A stretch of 21,215 nt of DNA from CAYNDB01 sp964395915 (lineage in GTDB: Bacteria; Nitrospinota_A; UBA7883; JAJRTC01), in assembly GCA_964395915.1 (NCBI GenBank), contig CAYNDB010000035.1, forward strand, positions 1-21,215, read 5' to 3'. How positions within the stretch are numbered: position 1 is the first letter of the stretch; each line of letters opens with the position of its first letter. The notes beneath the pieces were generated by a model. The model was not told the origin of the DNA. It made no database searches and saw only the letters and a program-made list of their open reading frames with translations. This document shows positions 7,925-15,744 of this stretch, one piece after another. The translations under genes were made by a program, and so were the position numbers.

Positions 7925-8731
7925 TTACGCCCCCAGTTCTTTAGATCGTTTCATGGCCGCCTCGACAGCCTTGCCAACAGCTTCAGCGAATCCGGCTTCC
8001 TCCAGAACGTTAAGCCCGGCAACGGTTGTTCCGCCCGGCGAGCTTATGCTCTTTTTCAAGCTTACCGGGCTTTTGTCGCTTTTAAGCGCCAGAAGGGCGG
8101 AGCCGTATAATGTCTGTGTCGCGAGGGCGCTGGCCGCCTCTTTTGTGAGGCCGCATTGAACCCCTGCGTCTACCATAGCCTCAAGAAACATGAAAATATA
8201 CGCGGGGCCGGAGCCGGATAGCGCCGTCACCGTATCCATAAGCTCTTCGGGGACTACGACAGATGTCCCGACCGATCCGAATATCGTCTGGGCTAGTTCT
8301 ATATCTTCATCGCCGATATCACGATCCCCGCAAATGGCGGTCGCCGCCTCTCCCACAGCAGCTCCCATGTTCGGCATGGTGCGAATAACCCTGACGCCCG
8401 GGGTAGACCATGAGATAAGGGAAGACACCTTGACCCCTGCCGCGACCGATATGATTAACTTCCCATCAAGACCTCCTCGCGCTCCGGCCATCACCTCTTT
8501 CAGAATTTGTGGCTTCACGGCAAAAACGACGATATCCGCAGACCTGGCGGCGGCTGCGTTATCCGCGCAGGTTTTAACACCAAACTCGTCTGCGAGAGCC
8601 TTTAATATTTCATCTCTAGGATCGGTCGCCATGATTCTGGCAGGCTCCATGGCTTTAGACTTTACAAGTCCGCGCATCAACGCGCTTCCCATAAAGCCAG
8701 CCCCGATAAATGCTATATTTTTATCAATCAC
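7925..8731 (-). CDS. proC: Pyrroline-5-carboxylate reductase
   Basis: A 268-residue NAD(P)H-dependent enzyme that reduces 1-pyrroline-5-carboxylate to proline, the last step of proline synthesis. The Rossmann motif IAFIGAGFMGSALM (6-19) opens the N-terminal domain; FAVKPQ (70-75), the active-site helix LSGSGPAYIFMF (171-182) and SPGGTT (231-236) are all conserved. The length is normal for ProC. The start is GTG with AAGGGA seven bases upstream. It sits 39 bases after yggS, the common yggS-proC pairing. Confidence 0.96.
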   Translation of the reverse strand: MIDKNIAFIGAGFMGSALMRGLVKSKAMEPARIMATDPRDEILKALADEFGVKTCADNAAAARSADIVVFAVKPQILKEVMAGARGGLDGKLIISVAAGVKVSSLISWSTPGVRVIRTMPNMGAAVGEAATAICGDRDIGDEDIELAQTIFGSVGTSVVVPEELMDTVTALSGSGPAYIFMFLEAMVDAGVQCGLTKEAASALATQTLYGSALLALKSDKSPVSLKKSISSPGGTTVAGLNVLEEAGFAEAVGKAVEAAMKRSKELGA

Positions 8732-8770
8732 TATTTAATCCCTTCGCCGATATTCTATATGAAATATTCT

Positions 8771-9460
8771 TCATTTTTCCCGCTCCCCAAAAATCGCCGT
8801 GCCGACCCGGACAATGGTGGCTCCCTCTTCAATCGCAATTTCGAAATCATTCGTCATGCCGGCGGAAACTATATCCAGCGAAACATTCTCTATATCAATC
8901 TTTTTCAAATCCTCCCGAAGCGCTATCAAGGCGCGATACACAGGCCTCGAACCCTCCGGGTCAGCGTTGTACGGTGGAATCGTCATAAGACCTTTCATGC
9001 GAATACCTTTTTCCTTCGAAGCGGCTTTCAAAATATCGGCGGCGTTTTCGGGCTTGCACCCGGATTTTTGTTCCTCACCTGAGATATTCACCTGAAGCAG
9101 ACAGTCCAAAGGCGCTTGATCCCCAACTCTCCGTGAAAGCTCGCGGGCTAGGTCGAGCCTGTCCACCGAATGTATAAGCGTAAAAAGACCTGGGCAATAT
9201 TTCGCCTTGTTAACCTGCAACGGCCCTATCATGTGCCATCGCGCCTTCCCGCCTATCGCCTCAAACTTGCGCCGCGCCTCCTGTATGCGCGACTCACCAA
9301 GGTCGGATACACCTGCATCGATAGCTTCTATGGCCTGTTCGACTCCTACCTTTTTTGTAACGGCGACCAGGGTTACAGAAGCGGGGTCCCGCCCCGCCCT
9401 TTCAGCCGCGTTATCAATTCTGTTACGGATATTTGCTATGTTTTCAGCGATCATGCTCAT
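8771..9460 (-). CDS. yggS: YggS-family PLP-binding homeostasis protein
   Basis: A 229-residue single-domain TIM-barrel protein that binds pyridoxal 5'-phosphate and buffers PLP and amino-acid pools (PLPBP/YggS). The PLP lysine is in LVAVTKK (Lys36). HMIGPLQVNKAK (76-87), the SVDR stretch, LQVNISGEEQKSG and the phosphate-binding SAGMTNDFEIAI plus VRVGTAIFGER tail are all present. It is not a racemase: the C-terminal beta domain is absent, as in all YggS. It is the first gene of the run leading to proC, yggT and yggU. Confidence 0.95.
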   Translation of the reverse strand: MSMIAENIANIRNRIDNAAERAGRDPASVTLVAVTKKVGVEQAIEAIDAGVSDLGESRIQEARRKFEAIGGKARWHMIGPLQVNKAKYCPGLFTLIHSVDRLDLARELSRRVGDQAPLDCLLQVNISGEEQKSGCKPENAADILKAASKEKGIRMKGLMTIPPYNADPEGSRPVYRALIALREDLKKIDIENVSLDIVSAGMTNDFEIAIEEGATIVRVGTAIFGEREK

Positions 9461-9559
9461 TGGAAGCTCTTATTAATAGTGTTTTCAGTATCGTAACCGA
9501 ACCTGCGCATCTGTTCAAACAATTGCCCAAAATAAAGCTTTGACAAAACACCTGTAAAA

Positions 9560-10081
9560 ATGACTGCGAAAGTGAAAATAAAGTCATACAATCAAGAGGA
9601 GCTTCTAATAATTGCTTTCAAAACGAAAATGACAACGTTTAACGAAAAACAGGACGACCACCCGTCGTATAGTTTCACCCAGCTTTTCCGTGGAACGTTA
9701 CGCGGGTTAAGGACAGAGGAGGAATACGAGGCGCTGGCAAAATCCAGCGTTGGGACGTGGTTCGCCTCAAAATTTGGCGACGGTGACGTGAAGAAAATCG
9801 ATGGTAGCGAAGTCTGCCGTATGCTGCTTGAGTCCAAAGACATGGTAAAAAAACGAAACATGCTGAATATAACATTTCCATATACCTATGTGGCCAACCC
9901 TGAAGAGCCGCAAATGATAAAAATATACGATCCCTTGCAGTGCGGCTCCGGCTGCTCCACAAGCTCGCCAGACCCATGGTGGGTGTTTTCCAGAGTAGAG
10001 CCTGCAGAAGAAGAGCTTCGCGATCTCATGACACCGAAAGAGGAAAAAAGCGGCATTGTGTCCCGGCTGTTTGGCCGCTAG
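9560..10081 (+). CDS. Hypothetical protein with C-terminal Cys motif
   Basis: I do not recognise this 173-residue soluble protein. The middle has FTQLFRGTLRGLRTEEEYEAL and a region with DGSEVCRMLLESKDM; the end carries CGSGCSTSSPDPWW (127-140), a CxxxC pair followed by a Trp pair, then an acidic linker and the basic tail VSRLFGR. There is no signal peptide or membrane helix. The ATG at 9560 lacks a ribosome site and Met24 (9629) is an alternative, also without one. It stands alone on the plus strand, divergent from yggS and ending two bases from the folP stop. Coding appears real from its length and the sharp fit between its neighbours; the C-terminal Cys pair might bind metal or form a disulfide. 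Confidence 0.7.
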   Translation: MTAKVKIKSYNQEELLIIAFKTKMTTFNEKQDDHPSYSFTQLFRGTLRGLRTEEEYEALAKSSVGTWFASKFGDGDVKKIDGSEVCRMLLESKDMVKKRNMLNITFPYTYVANPEEPQMIKIYDPLQCGSGCSTSSPDPWWVFSRVEPAEEELRDLMTPKEEKSGIVSRLFGR

Positions 10082-10083
10082 AG

Positions 10084-10935
10084 CTATTTTGAGCCTTTTA
10101 ACACGCTGTGGGCGACTCGGGCCGCCTCGATGTTTTCCTTAACGTTGTGAACCCGGATGATGGCCGCCCCTTTCATTACGGCGATTGCGGTCGTCGCCAG
10201 CGTCCCACCCTCTCTTTGGTCCACCGGGTTACCAAGAACTTTTCCGATAAACGACTTCCGTGACGCTCCTATCATCACAGGATACCCAAGCTTTGAGAAA
10301 CTGTCGAATCGGCGTAATATCTCAAGATTGTGGCCGATGGTTTTGCCGAACCCGATACCGGGGTCGACAATTATTTTTTCGACGCCTTTTTTCCCGCAGG
10401 CGTTTATACGGCTCCTGAAAAAGCGAATAATGTCATCGACAACATTTTTATAAACAGGCCGACGCTGCATCGTTCCCGGTGTTCCTTGCATATGCATTAT
10501 CGTAGTCGGTATTTTCCACTTCGCCGCAAGCTCGATCATGGCAGGGCTACGCATACCGGTAATATCGTTTATCATCGCCGCGCCTTCATCGAGGGCCGCT
10601 TTTACAACATCCGGTTTATACGAGTCGATGGACACGGGAACTTTTGGATGACGTTTTACTATTTGTGTAACAACAGGGACGACCCGCCTGATCTCTTCAT
10701 CCACGGACACAGGCTCCGACCCGGGACGTGTGGACTCGCCCCCGATATCGATTATATCCGCTCCATCCTCAATCAGCTTGTCGGCATGAGCAAAAGCTTT
10801 ATCATGGCTCATGAAACGCCCGCCATCGGAAAAGGAGTCTGGCGTGACATTCACGATACCCATTATCAAAGGACGGGTGAACGTGAGCCTGTAATTTCTA
10901 AACCGGTACTGTTTTGGATAAGATGCGCGACTCAT
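10084..10935 (-). CDS. folP: Dihydropteroate synthase
   Basis: A 283-residue TIM-barrel enzyme joining p-aminobenzoate and 6-hydroxymethyl-dihydropterin diphosphate in folate synthesis; the sulfonamide target. Both family signatures are intact: MGIVNVTPDSFSDGG (25-39) and DIIDIGGESTRPG (60-72). MINDITGM (121-128), IVDPGIGFGKT (189-199), MIGASRKSFIG (221-231) and the terminal RVHNVKE complete the active site. It begins 34 bases after infB. AGGA lies nearly touching the ATG, a poor spacing, so initiation may depend on translation from infB. Confidence 0.96.
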   Translation of the reverse strand: MSRASYPKQYRFRNYRLTFTRPLIMGIVNVTPDSFSDGGRFMSHDKAFAHADKLIEDGADIIDIGGESTRPGSEPVSVDEEIRRVVPVVTQIVKRHPKVPVSIDSYKPDVVKAALDEGAAMINDITGMRSPAMIELAAKWKIPTTIMHMQGTPGTMQRRPVYKNVVDDIIRFFRSRINACGKKGVEKIIVDPGIGFGKTIGHNLEILRRFDSFSKLGYPVMIGASRKSFIGKVLGNPVDQREGGTLATTAIAVMKGAAIIRVHNVKENIEAARVAHSVLKGSK

Positions 10936-10969
10936 TTCCTAACCGATACGAGAAATGAACGTGGAAAAA

Positions 10970-13501
10970 TCAACCGGCCGCTGAAGCGGTTTTTTGAGAT
11001 ATGGGGTGGCCTTGCAAATCAACCTGCTCCATAACAAAACTTTCGATCACATCAGAAACTTTTATATCGTTATATTTTTCAAACCCGATTCCACACTCAT
11101 AACCGGAGGCGACTTCTTTAGCGTCGTCTTTGAAACGTTTTAGTGACGACAGGATTCCTGTGTGGATAATTACGCTGTCCCTTATAAGTCGAGCTTCGCT
11201 GTTTCGAACAATTTTACCGGAAGTAACCATGCTCCCTGCGATCGTCCCGACCTTGGTGATATGGAAAGTCTCGCGGACTTCCGCCCTGCCGGTTATCTTC
11301 TCTTCGAACTCAGGCTCAAGCATTCCTTCCAACGCGGCTTTGATATCGTCTATGGCATTGTAAATGATGCTGTAAAGACGCAAATCGACATCCTGCTCAT
11401 CAGCGGCGACCCGCGCCTTTTCCGTAGGTCTTACGTTGAAGCCTATTATAATAGCGTTGGATGCGGCCGCCAGACTGATATCGGTTTCGGTGATACCACC
11501 TACCGCCCCATGGAGAATACGAATACGCACCTTCTCCATACTTGTCTCACCTAGCGCCTTGCTCACAGCCTCGATAGAGCCTTGGAGATCCGCCTTGATA
11601 ATGATATTCAGGTCTTTTATATCGCCCCTGGTAATCTGGGCATGGAGATTCTCAAGCTTGACATGCCCCTTCTTGGCTGAAAGCGCGTCCACCCGCATTA
11701 CATTCTGACGTGTAACAGATATCTGATGCGCTTTTCTTTCACTCTCCACCGCCGCAAATGATTCTCCAGCGGTGGGAACTCCGGAAAATCCAAGCACCTC
11801 AACCGGTGTGGATGGCCCTGCGCTATTGACACGCTTCCCCTTGTTGTCTATTAACGCGCGAACTTTTCCGTAGTGGACACCAGAAACAAACGGGTCGCCA
11901 ACTTTCACGGTTCCCTTTTGCACAAGCACAGTGGCCACAGGGCCTCTGCCCCTGTCCAGCTTGGACTCCACTACCGTTCCATACGCCACCCTGTCAGGGT
12001 TGGCCTTAAGCTCCAGCACTTCGGCTTGCAGCAGCAGCATCTCCAGAAGGTGATCGATACCGGCTCCTGTTTTGGCGGAAACTTCACAGAATATGGTGTC
12101 CCCTCCCCATTCTTCAGGAGCAAGACCATGCCCTGATAGCTCCTGTTTTACCTTGTCCGGGTTTGCGCCAGGCTTGTCGATCTTATTTACCGCGACAAGT
12201 GTTGGCACACCCGCCGCTTTTGCGTGATGTATAGCTTCCACAGTTTGTGGCATGACTCCATCGTCGGCCGCCACAACAAGCACAACAATATCGGTCACCG
12301 CCGCTCCACGAGAACGCATCGCCGTAAAAGCCTGGTGCCCCGGAGTGTCAAGAAACACAACGGCGCCATCATGAATGTCAACTTTATAGGCGCCAATTTT
12401 CTGGGTTATGCCGCCAGCCTCTTCCTCTGTCACCTTGGTTTTTCGGATCATGTCCAGCAAAGATGTTTTACCATGATCGACATGACCCATTATCGTGACG
12501 ACAGGCGAACGCAACAGAAGTTTACCATCATCTTCCACCTCATCGACGTCACTGCTGGTCTCTTTCTCTTCAGCCGTTTTTATTTCGAATCCCATTTCTA
12601 TAGCCAGATCCCTTGCCACAGACTCCTCGATGGTCTGGTTAAGAGTGGCCATGATGCCTTTACCGATGAGACTTTTAATAAGATCGTTTAAACCAATATG
12701 TAGTTTATCCGCAAACTCTTTAACGGTTGTCGCCTCATCTATAACAATGCAACGTTTTTCCTGCTCACGTTTTTGACGCTCTTCTTCGTCAATAAGGTGT
12801 TGAAGCTCTTCCTCTTCTTTTCTCTTCTGCGCATCAGCCTCCTTGCGCTTGCGCTCATCTTCTTTGCGCTTTTTCTCCGCAGCTTCCGTTTCCTTGCGTT
12901 TTTCCGCTTCAGAAATTTTTCGTTTTTTATCCTCTTCGGCTTTACGATACGCTTCAGAAATTTTTCGTTTTTTATCCTCTTCGGCTTTTTGCCCCTTTAG
13001 CTTTCGCTGGCGAATTTCCTCTTCTTTCTGCTGGCGCGCCTTTTCCATATCTACTACCGCAGACGGGGCTGCTTTCTTCGGTTCGGCGACTTTTAAGGCC
13101 ACAGGCTTCGAAGCCTCTTTTTTCGCAACATCCGCCACAGGCTTTTTGACGCCATCTTTCTTTTTGGCTTCAGGTTTAGCTTTGGCCTCGGTTTTAGCTT
13201 TAGCCTCAGGTTTGGCCTTGGCGGTCGCAGGTTTTTTTGCTACGGTTTTTGCTGTAGTGACAGGTTTTTTAGCTGCTTTCTCCGGTTTTTTAGCTGGAGC
13301 GGCTTTCTTTGCCGGTGTTTTTTTCTTCTTCACAGGTATGTCCATTTTCTTGACCTGTTTGCGAAGGCGGTCCGCAAGATAGTTATCTATCGAGCTTGAA
13401 TGACTTTTTACCGGGTAGCCCATGCTTGTAAGGATTTCTATAAGAACCTTGCTGGACACACCAACCTCTTTGACCAACTCGTATATTCGAACCCCAGTCA
13501 A
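10970..13501 (-). CDS. infB: Translation initiation factor IF-2
   Basis: An 843-residue GTPase that delivers initiator fMet-tRNA to the 30S subunit and promotes subunit joining. An N-terminal IF2_N domain (1-50) is followed by a long Lys/Ala/Glu-rich linker (about 55-250), a second IF2_N domain (251-308) and the G domain with GHVDHGKT (339-346), GGIT (363-366), DTPGH (385-389), NKID (439-442) and SAK (475-477); domains II to IV follow to the end. The start is TTG at 13499-13501, supported by AGGAG at 13509-13513 with seven-base spacing and by the conserved beginning VRIYELVKEVGVS. The linker contains a 15-residue tandem duplication. Confidence 0.97.
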   Translation of the reverse strand: MTGVRIYELVKEVGVSSKVLIEILTSMGYPVKSHSSSIDNYLADRLRKQVKKMDIPVKKKKTPAKKAAPAKKPEKAAKKPVTTAKTVAKKPATAKAKPEAKAKTEAKAKPEAKKKDGVKKPVADVAKKEASKPVALKVAEPKKAAPSAVVDMEKARQQKEEEIRQRKLKGQKAEEDKKRKISEAYRKAEEDKKRKISEAEKRKETEAAEKKRKEDERKRKEADAQKRKEEEELQHLIDEEERQKREQEKRCIVIDEATTVKEFADKLHIGLNDLIKSLIGKGIMATLNQTIEESVARDLAIEMGFEIKTAEEKETSSDVDEVEDDGKLLLRSPVVTIMGHVDHGKTSLLDMIRKTKVTEEEAGGITQKIGAYKVDIHDGAVVFLDTPGHQAFTAMRSRGAAVTDIVVLVVAADDGVMPQTVEAIHHAKAAGVPTLVAVNKIDKPGANPDKVKQELSGHGLAPEEWGGDTIFCEVSAKTGAGIDHLLEMLLLQAEVLELKANPDRVAYGTVVESKLDRGRGPVATVLVQKGTVKVGDPFVSGVHYGKVRALIDNKGKRVNSAGPSTPVEVLGFSGVPTAGESFAAVESERKAHQISVTRQNVMRVDALSAKKGHVKLENLHAQITRGDIKDLNIIIKADLQGSIEAVSKALGETSMEKVRIRILHGAVGGITETDISLAAASNAIIIGFNVRPTEKARVAADEQDVDLRLYSIIYNAIDDIKAALEGMLEPEFEEKITGRAEVRETFHITKVGTIAGSMVTSGKIVRNSEARLIRDSVIIHTGILSSLKRFKDDAKEVASGYECGIGFEKYNDIKVSDVIESFVMEQVDLQGHPISQKTASAAG
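12905..12988 (-). repeat. Two exact 39-base tandem copies in the infB linker
   Basis: Positions 12905-12943 and 12950-12988 are identical over 39 bases, separated by six bases (period 45, in frame). They encode AEEDKKRKISEA twice (residues 173-184 and 188-199), 15 codons apart, within the charged helical linker of IF-2. Exact identity at DNA level points to a recent duplication. Confidence 0.93.
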
Positions 13502-13508
13502 ATTTTAT

Positions 13509-13513
13509 CTCCT
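13509..13513 (-). promoter_or_regulatory. Shine-Dalgarno supporting the TTG start of infB
   Basis: Minus-strand AGGAG lies seven bases upstream of TTG at 13499-13501. No ATG or GTG sits at a comparable position, and the translation from TTG gives the conserved IF2_N domain directly. The site decides the start. Confidence 0.75.
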
Positions 13514-13636
13514 AGCTTTCTGAAAATTACGGCAACCGGTTAGATTGCGAAACACCATGCTTAATAAACGTGATGTGAATCCATAATAGTACCACTATGA
13601 AATTACTAATCAAGTCTGCGCGGCTTTTTAATGAAA

Positions 13637-13709
13637 TTTGTCTAAAACGCTACGGTTTCAGTAATTGGTAATTTAAGGCGTTATGGCATGCCAATTATTA
13701 TTAGACAAA
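13637..13709 (-). other. Nested inverted repeats in the nusA-infB spacer
   Basis: Between nusA and infB there are 211 non-coding bases. TTTGTCTAA (13637-13645) is the exact inverse of TTAGACAAA (13701-13709), and inside it TAATTGG (13662-13668) is the inverse of CCAATTA (13691-13697). A 10-base palindrome TGGCATGCCA covers 13684-13693. In the minus-strand mRNA these could give a 9-bp closing stem around a hairpin, possibly with a third short arm at 13646-13661. A smaller hairpin, ATAGT-ACC-ACTAT, lies at 13586-13598. No U-tract follows, so it is not an obvious terminator. Confidence 0.55.
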
Positions 13710-13712
13710 ATA

Positions 13713-14774
13713 TTATTTGGAGCCTAACCTGCCTTTTTTATGTTTATACTCCTCCGCATTCATAACATCCAGCTCCCAGCCTGTAAGCTTGACAGCCAGC
13801 TTTACGTTCACACCCTTTTTACCGATCGCAGGGGAAAGCTGGTCATCCGGGACTATCACCTCGGCGGATTTCTCCTTTTCATTAATCATTACTGTTTTTA
13901 TATCTTTTGCGGGAGCCAGGGCCGCTGCAATAAGCTTTTTAGGATCGTCGCTCCACTGAATAACATCTATTTTCTCTCCGCTGAGTTCTCTTACGATAGG
14001 CTGGATTCTTCCACCTCGCACACCCACGCACGCGCCTACAGGGTCCACCTCTTTTTTGGAGCTGCGCACAGTCACCTTGCCTCTGCCGAAAGGGTCGCGC
14101 ACCACATCGACTATTTCCACTATTCCTTCGCCGATCTCAGGGGTCTCTAATTCCAAAAGCTTGCGCAACAAGGCGGGATGCGTCCGTGAAACGACAACGA
14201 CAGGCTCTCTATGCGACTGACTCACATCCACTATTATAAGTTTCACGTGGCGGCCTCGATCAAACCTGTCGTTTGCAAGCTGTTCCTCTGGCGGAAGAAT
14301 CGCCTCAGCGTCTCCCAGCTCAAATATAAAGCCGTCTCCCGCCCGTCGGGACATGACACCTGTGACCATTTCTCCGATTTTTGAGCTGTACTCCTGGCTT
14401 AAACGTATATGCTCCGCCTCTTTCCCCTTTTTGTGGATCATCTGACGCACCGACTGGGCGGCGATCCTTCCCAAATCCTCCATCTCAACCGGCCTGTTCA
14501 ACATCGTTCCCAGCTCAGCGTCCGGATCGATTTCTTTTGCTTCCTCACAATCAATCTGAAGTTTCGGATAGGTAACACTCTCCACAACCTCCATCTGTTC
14601 ATACAATTCGAACCCACCCTCATCCTTGTTGAACCTTGCTTCAAGGTTTTCCCTGTCCAATCGCTTGACCGCGGCCCTGGTCACAGCCTCTTCTATGGTC
14701 GCAATAAGGTCATCAAGCCCCATGGACTTTTCGTCCGCAACCATCTTAAGAGCGTTTAGTAGATCACTTGACAT
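13713..14774 (-). CDS. nusA: Transcription termination/antitermination factor NusA
   Basis: A 353-residue RNA polymerase-binding elongation factor that modulates pausing, termination and antitermination. Order: N-terminal RNAP-binding domain (1-130), S1 domain (about 134-198), KH1 with VGACVGVRGGRIQPIVRELS (246-265), KH2 with LSPAIGKKGVNVKLAVKLTG (313-332). It ends soon after KH2, so it lacks the C-terminal acidic repeats of E. coli NusA; short forms of this type are normal in many bacteria. The ATG follows the rimP stop by one base, indicating coupling. Confidence 0.96.
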   Translation of the reverse strand: MSSDLLNALKMVADEKSMGLDDLIATIEEAVTRAAVKRLDRENLEARFNKDEGGFELYEQMEVVESVTYPKLQIDCEEAKEIDPDAELGTMLNRPVEMEDLGRIAAQSVRQMIHKKGKEAEHIRLSQEYSSKIGEMVTGVMSRRAGDGFIFELGDAEAILPPEEQLANDRFDRGRHVKLIIVDVSQSHREPVVVVSRTHPALLRKLLELETPEIGEGIVEIVDVVRDPFGRGKVTVRSSKKEVDPVGACVGVRGGRIQPIVRELSGEKIDVIQWSDDPKKLIAAALAPAKDIKTVMINEKEKSAEVIVPDDQLSPAIGKKGVNVKLAVKLTGWELDVMNAEEYKHKKGRLGSK

Positions 14775-14775
14775 T

Positions 14776-15243
14776 TTAGTATTCTATTTCCAATCTAGCG
14801 TGAGCTATCTCCCCATATGGGAAAACAGCTTTTTTTCCTGTTTCGCGCGCTGTAACGGAGACAACTTCATCATCCGCATCATCAATAATAACAAGAGCTT
14901 TACGCTCTTTTCCCAGTGGCTTCCTCAGCTTCAAAACAGCAAGTTTACCTTTCGCTCGAATATAATCCTCCGGCTTCTTCAAAGGCCTCGTCAGCCCCGG
15001 AGATGACACCTCCAGTGTGAATGGACCTGTAATGGCGTCTTCCTCCTCTATAACAAGACCCACCTGCCGGGAAACTCTTGCGCAATCCTCAACGTTCACT
15101 CCCCCTTCCTTATCAATATACAACCTTAATACTCTGGAGTGCGGACCACCGGCAAAATCCAGACTGACAAGCTCCATACCTTCCAGCGATACGACCGGCT
15201 CAAGCAGATTCTTAATTACAGTCAGCCTGTCATTAAGGAACAT
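14776..15243 (-). CDS. rimP: Ribosome maturation factor RimP
   Basis: A 155-residue RimP (YhbC/DUF150), which helps 30S subunit assembly. Diagnostic features are LEPVVSLEGMELVSLDF near the N-terminus, the LYIDKEGGVNVEDCARVSRQVG stretch split across 46-67, and LEVSSPGLTRPLKKPEDY. It heads the conserved rimP-nusA-infB operon. The expected ribosome site is weak: AAGG lies about 14 bases upstream of the ATG. Confidence 0.95.
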   Translation of the reverse strand: MFLNDRLTVIKNLLEPVVSLEGMELVSLDFAGGPHSRVLRLYIDKEGGVNVEDCARVSRQVGLVIEEEDAITGPFTLEVSSPGLTRPLKKPEDYIRAKGKLAVLKLRKPLGKERKALVIIDDADDEVVSVTARETGKKAVFPYGEIAHARLEIEY

Positions 15244-15744
15244 GTGATTGTTATCTACCTTTTCGTAGCAGTATTTAAAATTATCGTACCAGTCTTACGG
15301 TTTTATCATTATATATACAAGTCTATATAGTCATAATAGTCAAAAAAATATGGGGCATGATTTTATTTTTACCCGCAAGCGCAAAAGCGGCAATCCCGCC
15401 GACAGGAAACCAAGAATAACCACAATATTATCAACATATTACATTAAAGCTGCCCTCAGGCAAAACATCGACATACAACACTGGATACTATTTCCTGTAA
15501 GCTACAGATGATTGAAACTGTTTGGATTCCCGGCTGGTGGCTCTTTTAATAGCGCAATTAGGGTTAAATTAAGTAAAATAAATTATGCGGGGTTTATGAT
15601 TGTAATCGGGCGAACATGTTAATAAACAATGTTACCGGTAAGGGATAGCCTCTTCATTATCATTCGACACGGCGCAATGGCATATCGTACAGTTTTTTGC
15701 AAATAGTCACTACAATCTTTATCTACGAAAACCGGGTTATACAG
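15244..15744 (-). other. 501-base intergenic region
   Basis: No credible gene was found on either strand. It holds the presumed promoter of rimP at its left end and an imperfect hairpin (15607-15637) towards the right, which contains AACATGTT, loop AATA, then AACA-A-TGTT with one bulge, and overlaps the 10-base palindrome TTACCGGTAA (15632-15641). Small GC stems occur at 15373-15399 and 15451-15462, but without a U-tract in the sense of transcription. No tRNA cloverleaf was seen. Confidence 0.5.
15308..15343 (-). promoter_or_regulatory. Possible promoter of rimP-nusA-infB
   Basis: The minus strand has an exact TATAAT at 15308-15313, 65 bases upstream of the rimP start, in a very AT-rich stretch. 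TTGACT occurs at 15338-15343, but the 24-base spacing is too long for a single sigma-70 promoter, so either another -35 or a second -10 is used. Confidence 0.35.

Noticed and set aside
8190..8738. 182-codon plus-strand open frame rich in Ser, Pro and Ala
   Set aside because: Complementary to proC; the composition is that expected from antisense of an Ala/Gly-rich gene.
9540..9545. Exact TTGACA, possible -35 before the orphan gene
   Set aside because: A -10 at correct spacing would fall inside the gene (9563-9568) and reads ACTGCG, so no promoter is formed unless the gene starts at Met24, and even then the -10 is absent.
10330..11034. 234-codon plus-strand open frame
   Set aside because: It lies opposite folP and the 3' end of infB, both certain genes, and has no recognisable domain.
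12843..13382. 179-codon plus-strand frame rich in Phe, Ser and Ala, resembling membrane protein
   Set aside because: It is the antisense of the Lys/Glu/Ala-rich IF-2 linker, which always gives Phe/Leu/Ser-rich shadows.
15373..15399. GC stems suggesting an intrinsic terminator
   Set aside because: Stems are only four base pairs and competing, with only a four-base T run after one of them, about 350 bases from the nearest upstream gene end.
15508..15549. 13-codon frame with two adjacent Trp codons, possible leader peptide
   Set aside because: It is on the plus strand, no gene follows in that direction, and no ribosome site precedes it.
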